Source: Chrysomallon squamiferum (taxonomy: Eukaryota; Mollusca; Gastropoda; Neomphalida; Peltospiridae). From it: a stretch of 64,000 bases of DNA. The stretch is from positions 12,783,660 through 12,847,659 of the forward strand of contig CM022676.1 in NCBI GenBank assembly GCA_012295275.1, read 5' to 3'. The position numbers and the translations under genes are program-made. Positions 58,901 through 64,000 of this stretch are shown in pieces; within the stretch, counting starts at the first letter, position 1, and each line of letters starts with the position of its first letter. The notes under the pieces are model-generated. The model was not told the origin of the DNA. It made no database searches and worked only from the letters and a program-made list of their open reading frames with translations.

Positions 58901-61162
58901 AGATTCCGAGTTGCATTCATTATACATCTGATTATGACAGGTTCATTTTACTGATTCATTAAGAGATATTTTGAATATATTAAGAAAATAATTTTAAAAC
59001 AAGCTGTTACAAAATGTATATTTTATTTCTTATTTATTTGTATAATAAGATTTTAATATAAAAATTATCAAACATCTATTAATGTTTCTTTCATTCAGAA
59101 GTAACATTTACAAAATGGAAGCAAAAAAGAGCAATTTCCACTCACTTATATAACAATAATGTACAAAATGACATACTGCAGATTGTATTTAGAAAACAAA
59201 CAAAAAGATATGTAACAGAACTAATGAAACTTTGCACAATCATTTAAATCATTGTGATTAATAAGTATTCAGAGTAAAAGAAATTATTAAATGAAACCTT
59301 GCTTTAAGAAAGACTAAATAATGTAGATTTGACACTTTAACACAAATGCACACATATACTGACATAGTAGAAAGAAATGGTATGCATTTTAATTCAGTTG
59401 AATACTTTAAAAATTATTCATTTGGAGATTACTGATTGTTGAAAATATTACCTCATTTAACTGAACTTGGCTGCTTTTAAAGTTTGTTAATTAACATATA
59501 CAATTTTGTTAATTATCAACAGTAATATAATGTTTGTGAATTTCTATTCCAATTATTTACATTATCAGTTCACATTTATCCAAAAATAATTACTAGGCAT
59601 TCCTATAGTTATCAACATACATTTTAATACATCCCTGAAAATGGAAAAGAATTATCTAAATTTGATATAAAAAAACACAGAATAAAGAAATAATAAAGAA
59701 AAATTGCATTAAATATTAAACTCTGGTACATATTAAGAGTGTGCATAACATGAGGAATCTTGCATAATGCTATAACTAGTTAATTCTTGAAACTCTTAAA
59801 CGGAGTCAGTGTTCTTATTTGATTCAACAACAACTATAACAAAAAAAGAGTACCATCAATTTTTACTGTCAGCTTTTTAACATGGCACCCTAAACTGACA
59901 GGTGTTTTGCACAGAATCACATAGCATTCATACACAATATTCTAAGTTATTGACAACAAGAAATTTTGCAGTTAGATGTAAATAAATAAATAAATAAATA
60001 AAGGAATCTATTGTTATGAAGGAATTTATGACACAAACTTTTACAGTTTCCTTTCAAATGAATTAGTGTTAAAGCTTCTAAATGCAAAATTTTATAAAAC
60101 AGTATGCAAATATTTTGAATGTGTAAAAGAAAAAGAATAAATTTTCTATTTTAAAGAGAAAATGTATATTCTGTTGAAATAACTGAAAAACCTTTAGAGT
60201 CGAAACCCTGTTGGATCAATATTGTAGGGATACAAAAAATATCCAATCAGTATTAACTTAAATTATAAAATCAGTTGCATGAACTCATAATAAAAGTTTC
60301 ATGTACATATATGTAACCAATTAAACTAATTAACAAAGTCTATTTAAAATATCTATGGTGCATTTGGCTCAGCAAGAAACTATAGAAATGAAGAAGAGGT
60401 CTACTGCTTTTAAATAACATTTAGGTCACAAAAGTAATACCAAGGTTCCTTCTCTGATAACAAATAACTGATTAAGACAAATTAACTCTTTGTTTGATCC
60501 ATGACCTTCTTTTATGCTTCATTTTAATATGGCTCTGCATCACATGACTAACTGCTTTATGTAACAATCAACTCATTTACTAGAGTTGAGTGTTTTCTTT
60601 GAAGTTAGGTGAGGCAATTTAATACTTTGCTCAGTGTTTTAATGACTCCTTTATCCGACAAGTGAACACTAATTACAAATCATGTCTTTTGACAATAACA
60701 AGTCACCAAATTTTTTGCCACTTTGGTTATATTCTCACTGAAACATTATGGCATTGACTATACTTACCTTTTTATACCACATAGCAAATTATTTTAACTT
60801 AAATAATTGGATTTGGTTAAACTGTTTTCCATATGTCTGGTAAATTTTAATATCTTTAGGGAAACTGGATACATTACTGTCTAGCAGAAAATATCAACAT
60901 CACATAAAGTTACATTTAGAAAACATTTGCAGAATCCTCGATAAACCATATTTTTTGTAATGCTAATTAAATAAACCAAAATGATTATGCAAAGTGGTCT
61001 TTATTTTAGTTATAAAATCAAAAATATTTATATTTCAAGTAAGTGTATAATACAAAATAATCAAATACATCTACTAAAATATATCTCTGGAATGCAATAA
61101 ACAGTTTCCCAACGAAACTCATTAAGTAGAAGAAAAAGTTAGTTTTCACTCTTAGGCTCTGT
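58900..61162 (-). other. 3' flank of gene B
   Basis: Paralogous to 32663-34477 downstream of gene A. A TTTATT near 61003 (AATAAA on the minus strand) lies 160 bases after the stop and is a possible poly(A) signal. Confidence 0.45.
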
Positions 61163-61327
61163 TTATTTATCATCTTTATCAGGAAGTGGTTCTGCTTTCT
61201 TGTTCCAGTCAATGGAGACGTACTCCACTTTGTCCTGTGTTTTGTGAACTTGTTTACTTGGTTGTGTGTTAGAGAAATCTATACCAACATACAGCAGCCC
61301 ATCTTCATCTCGGCCATGATTTTGTCC
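61163..61327 (-). CDS. Gene B last exon with two ITIMs
   Basis: GTTTCAG acceptor, then GQNHGRDEDGLLYVGIDF and QVHKTQDKVEYVSIDWNKK, ending DKDDK at TAA (61165-61163). LLYVGI and VEYVSI match ITIMs. In gene A the codon at the stop is CAA and the frame runs eight more residues. Confidence 0.7.
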   Translation of the reverse strand, partial: GQNHGRDEDGLLYVGIDFSNTQPSKQVHKTQDKVEYVSIDWNKKAEPLPDKDDK

Positions 61328-62793
61328 CTGAAACAAAAAGAAACATGTGACGATTAATACAATTAAAGTATTGAACAAAACTGAAAAATATTTCTTTGAG
61401 TTCTACGTACATGTACATTGCCCAATATCCACACACTGAATATGTGTTAATATATAAGGCACATGCCATCTTTGTCATGTTAAGTACTATCCAAGCTCCT
61501 ATATATAATTTTAAATAAAGATTTAAGTCCTTATATCTGGTTTGTTAGTTTGACACATTCAGACCTCCCCATTCCCTCTGTTTTATTGTTTTCATACTGA
61601 AAAACATGTCTCATTGTGTTTCCCTAATAATAGACTTCAAAATAGAAATAATCACAGTTAAATGAGAAGACTAGAGGTGATGTAAACTGTTAAACTACTG
61701 AGGATGAGACATGTCTGCCCATGACTGCTCTAACCCAACAGTCTAGCAGTGGTACATTGTGGAGCCAGTACTTCTACAGCTCATTATATCACGAAACACT
61801 TTATAATGTCAAAATTAATCAAGTTTCAGTGTAATAAACAGAAATGTCTATATCTCTGTCTTGGCATTGAAATGTGTTAACATTTGGTCATTCTTTTGTT
61901 TTGTTTCTCTCATGTTATAAGGAGATCAAATTTCACGTGTCAAACAAAAAAAGTTACATACACAAAATTCATAATGAAATGTCAAACTGGGATATAAATT
62001 TAATATTTAATGAAATTAAATAAATTAGAATTCTTTGTTGTTTTGGGGTTTTTTTGACAGGGTTTCCATTTTCTTCGCTATCAGTTTCAACATTTGGTCA
62101 CATTTTCTTCTTTATGATGACGGCTTCAAAGTTCTGCTAATAAGTTCTTGTTTAGATCTGGTTTTATTTTTTATTTTTTATTTTTTTGCTGGGTATAATA
62201 CTAGTTAAAATTGTCCTTTATTTACCAAGATTCAGGTGTGCCAAGAGTCAGTTCCATCCTTTTATTTCCTTTTTGATTTCATTCCTTTTAAATTTGTTCA
62301 ACTTATTTAAGTAATTAATGCTTTGTATAAATGTAGATTTATTACCTGGATATTCTGACCTATAGCTCCCTCTCCTTCAAATGCTGCATTGGCATATGTA
62401 CCATCCTCCCGTACAGCATCAACATTTTCATAAACATCTCCTGTACACAAGTAACATATTAGTGAGTCAAATGGAATCTCATCATTGACACTGTTCAATG
62501 TGTTTATACATTTTCAGATGAATGTTCTTGAATCAAGTAGTTCCCTTTTTAAACCTATGTATTTATAAACTGTTTGAGTCACTTGAAATTTGTGTAATTA
62601 TCATTAGTAAAACTATAGAAATGAAGAGTTTCTGAATAGCAGCTCTATCATGCCTTCAAACAAGTATTAAAATACTAAAATTAAGTTGTAAACAATTTTC
62701 AAAATACATTTTCAAAATAAAAACAAATGATAATAATAACAGAATGTTATCTTGACAAAGAATTAAATAATTTTACTATTTGCAAAGAAATAA

Positions 62794-62839
<46 letters not shown>

Positions 62840-62899
62840 TTTAAAATATAAATAATATGAAACCTTTCTGTCCTTTCTTCACTTTGTTTTCAGAATCTA
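61163..62899 (-). CDS. Gene B: ITIM-bearing receptor tail, 5' part outside window
   Basis: Three minus-strand exons (62864-62899, 62346-62440, 61163-61327) paralogous to the last three of gene A, here with intact phases (1, 1, 0). They encode VDSENKVKKGQK, then GDVYENVDAVREDGTYANAA with FEGEGAIGQNIQ, then the two-ITIM exon. The rest of the gene, including the membrane span, should lie right of the window. Compared with gene A the C-terminus is cut by an in-frame TAA. Probable inhibitory-type signalling tail of an Ig receptor. Confidence 0.65.
62346..62440 (-). CDS. Gene B tail exon with YENV (95 nt)
   Basis: TGTACAG acceptor, GTAATA donor. GDVYENVDAVREDGTYANAA, FEGEGAIGQNIQ; exits in phase 0. 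One base longer than gene A's copy, and in frame. Confidence 0.65.
62790..62837. repeat. (CA)n microsatellite
   Basis: About 22 CA units next to the gene B exon at 62864. Confidence 0.95.
62864..62899 (-). CDS. Gene B tail exon, lysine-rich (36 nt)
   Basis: CTTTTCAG acceptor, GTTTCA donor, phase 1-1: VDSENKVKKGQK. Flanking intron repeats match those of gene A exon 36195-36227. Confidence 0.6.
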
Positions 62900-62904
62900 C
62901 TGAA

Positions 62905-64000
62905 AAGAAAGATGAAAAAATTAATTCGGCTTAAAACAAATATATATATATATATATATCTGGTAAATTAAATTAAATGGATTTTTGCTCTATGATTGTA
63001 TTTTATCAATATTATTATGAAATATATTGTTAGTATTAAATTTAATTTCTATTTAAATTTTTAAAATAAATTAAGTAAAAGAAGTAGTTTAACATTTAAA
63101 TTATATCAAACAAGCTAAATTTTGCATATACAAATAAATATACACACACAAAGACACAGGTCTGGTTTACTTATACTTTTTTGGATGCAATAATTGTATT
63201 AACAAAGTGTATCCAAACTGATGTTATTACAGTAATGACTAATTAGATCATGTAATACCACTTGACAGCAGATGTTGTTGCTGACCAGAGGCCATGTTTC
63301 CAAATATTTCAGTGGTTAGATTATAATGATGTCATAAAATGGCACAAACTGCTGTTAGCCAAAAGTGTTGTTTCAATGTCAGTTGAAGTCTGTCATAATA
63401 AACAGAACCACTGTATTGTTATTTTTACTACTAATGCCATGTTGGTTTCATGCTGGGCCTGCACATATATGTAATTTTTACCCCTAGGTTTGAACAACAA
63501 ATTGGTAAATAATTTATATTGTCTTGCAGCAGCTTTTGTTCCCACCACATAGAAAAACGTGAAACGTTTCAATGATACATTCTAATATAAAACAATTGTA
63601 TGAGGGACTTGATCGAACATGTTCATGCCTGCATCAGAAAGAAAATTGATCTGATGATCTTTTAAGTTAAAACAACAGAACATTTCTGCATTTTTCAGCC
63701 AGATTTATTGATTTTATCAAATGCATTATAAACAGCTATCATTTAGCATGAACAAAATTTTATACAGAATAACATAATCTAAATTGTTCATAGATAAATT
63801 AGGCTGAAAGTTGTAGCTATTTTGCTGCTATCCACATTGCATCAATTCATCAATTAGATACCCATTTCAACCTATCTTGTGGACTAATAGTCTTTTACCA
63901 AGAAAGCATGACTGACAAACCCAAGATGATTGTCCAAAATGACAACCAAAATTTCATTGCCAGGGACGACTGTAAGCATTAGATCATGGTGTTGTGAGTT
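62905..64000. other. Intron of gene B; no exon seen
   Basis: A (TA)n run at 62939-62960 and sequence near 63230-63300 paralogous to about 37205-37275. No homologue of the SQYSVV exon was found before the window ends. The plus-strand frame 63262-63474 is unconvincing. Confidence 0.35.

Overview
This is a eukaryotic (animal) genomic window: about 70 % A+T, small phase-1 exons with GT..AG junctions, long AT-rich introns full of microsatellites, DNA-transposon remnants, and one 200-base N gap (32463-32662). The genes are immunoglobulin-superfamily (IgSF) receptors. Gene style and repeats suggest a lophotrochozoan, probably a mollusc, perhaps a cephalopod; this rests on general resemblance only. 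All gene models are splice junctions read by eye and checked for reading phase; there is no transcript evidence.

Left part (1-32 kb): two small paralogous two-Ig receptors lie on the minus strand. Gene 1 (522-4150) has a signal exon, a 309-nt D1 exon and a 300-nt D2 exon; its 3' end lies outside the window. Gene 2 (18100-22356) is complete: signal exon, 309-nt D1, 300-nt D2 and a stalk/transmembrane/tail exon. A possible 5' UTR exon sits at about 25.1 kb beside a TGACGTCA motif. Downstream of gene 2 are two small minus-strand exons (15832-15382) encoding a GPI-anchor-like C-terminus, in a phase that would fit the D2 exon. Around them is a ~3.34-kb block (13371-16720) repeated almost identically at 29117-32462, ending exactly at the N gap. 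Both copies carry a decayed plus-strand D2 exon.

Right part (34-63 kb): gene A (minus, 52876 to 34478) is a large receptor with nine Ig domains and one FN3 domain, a transmembrane exon, and a cytoplasmic tail split over at least nine tiny exons. The tail exons contain ITIM-type tyrosine motifs (LLYVGI, VEYVSI, SQYSVV). The transmembrane exon has GA where a GT donor is expected and the last two tail exons carry small deletions, so the tail may be decaying. Gene B (minus, 62899 to 61163) is the tail end of a paralogue with an intact frame and both ITIMs. Gene C (plus, 54237-56187) is the transmembrane and tail part of a third paralogue in opposite orientation; its tail has an ITAM-like pair, YEGL-x8-YTKL. 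ITIM-type and ITAM-like tails side by side in a repeatedly duplicated IgSF locus are the most interesting feature here: they resemble the paired inhibitory/activating receptor loci of vertebrates. This is inference from sequence only.

Mobile DNA: a 2.59-kb pogo/Tigger-like transposon with a frameshifted transposase (42399-44984) in a gene A intron; a 790-bp TA-flanked non-autonomous element (56941-57730) and an older relative near 6.1-6.6 kb; a ~1-kb foldback element (2525-3565); a reverse-transcriptase relic (36.6-37.2 kb). Segmental duplications link 10.6-13.0 kb with 40.5-42.0 kb and 32.7-37.3 kb with 58.9-63.3 kb. Most remaining sequence is AT-rich intron or intergenic DNA in which I see no gene.
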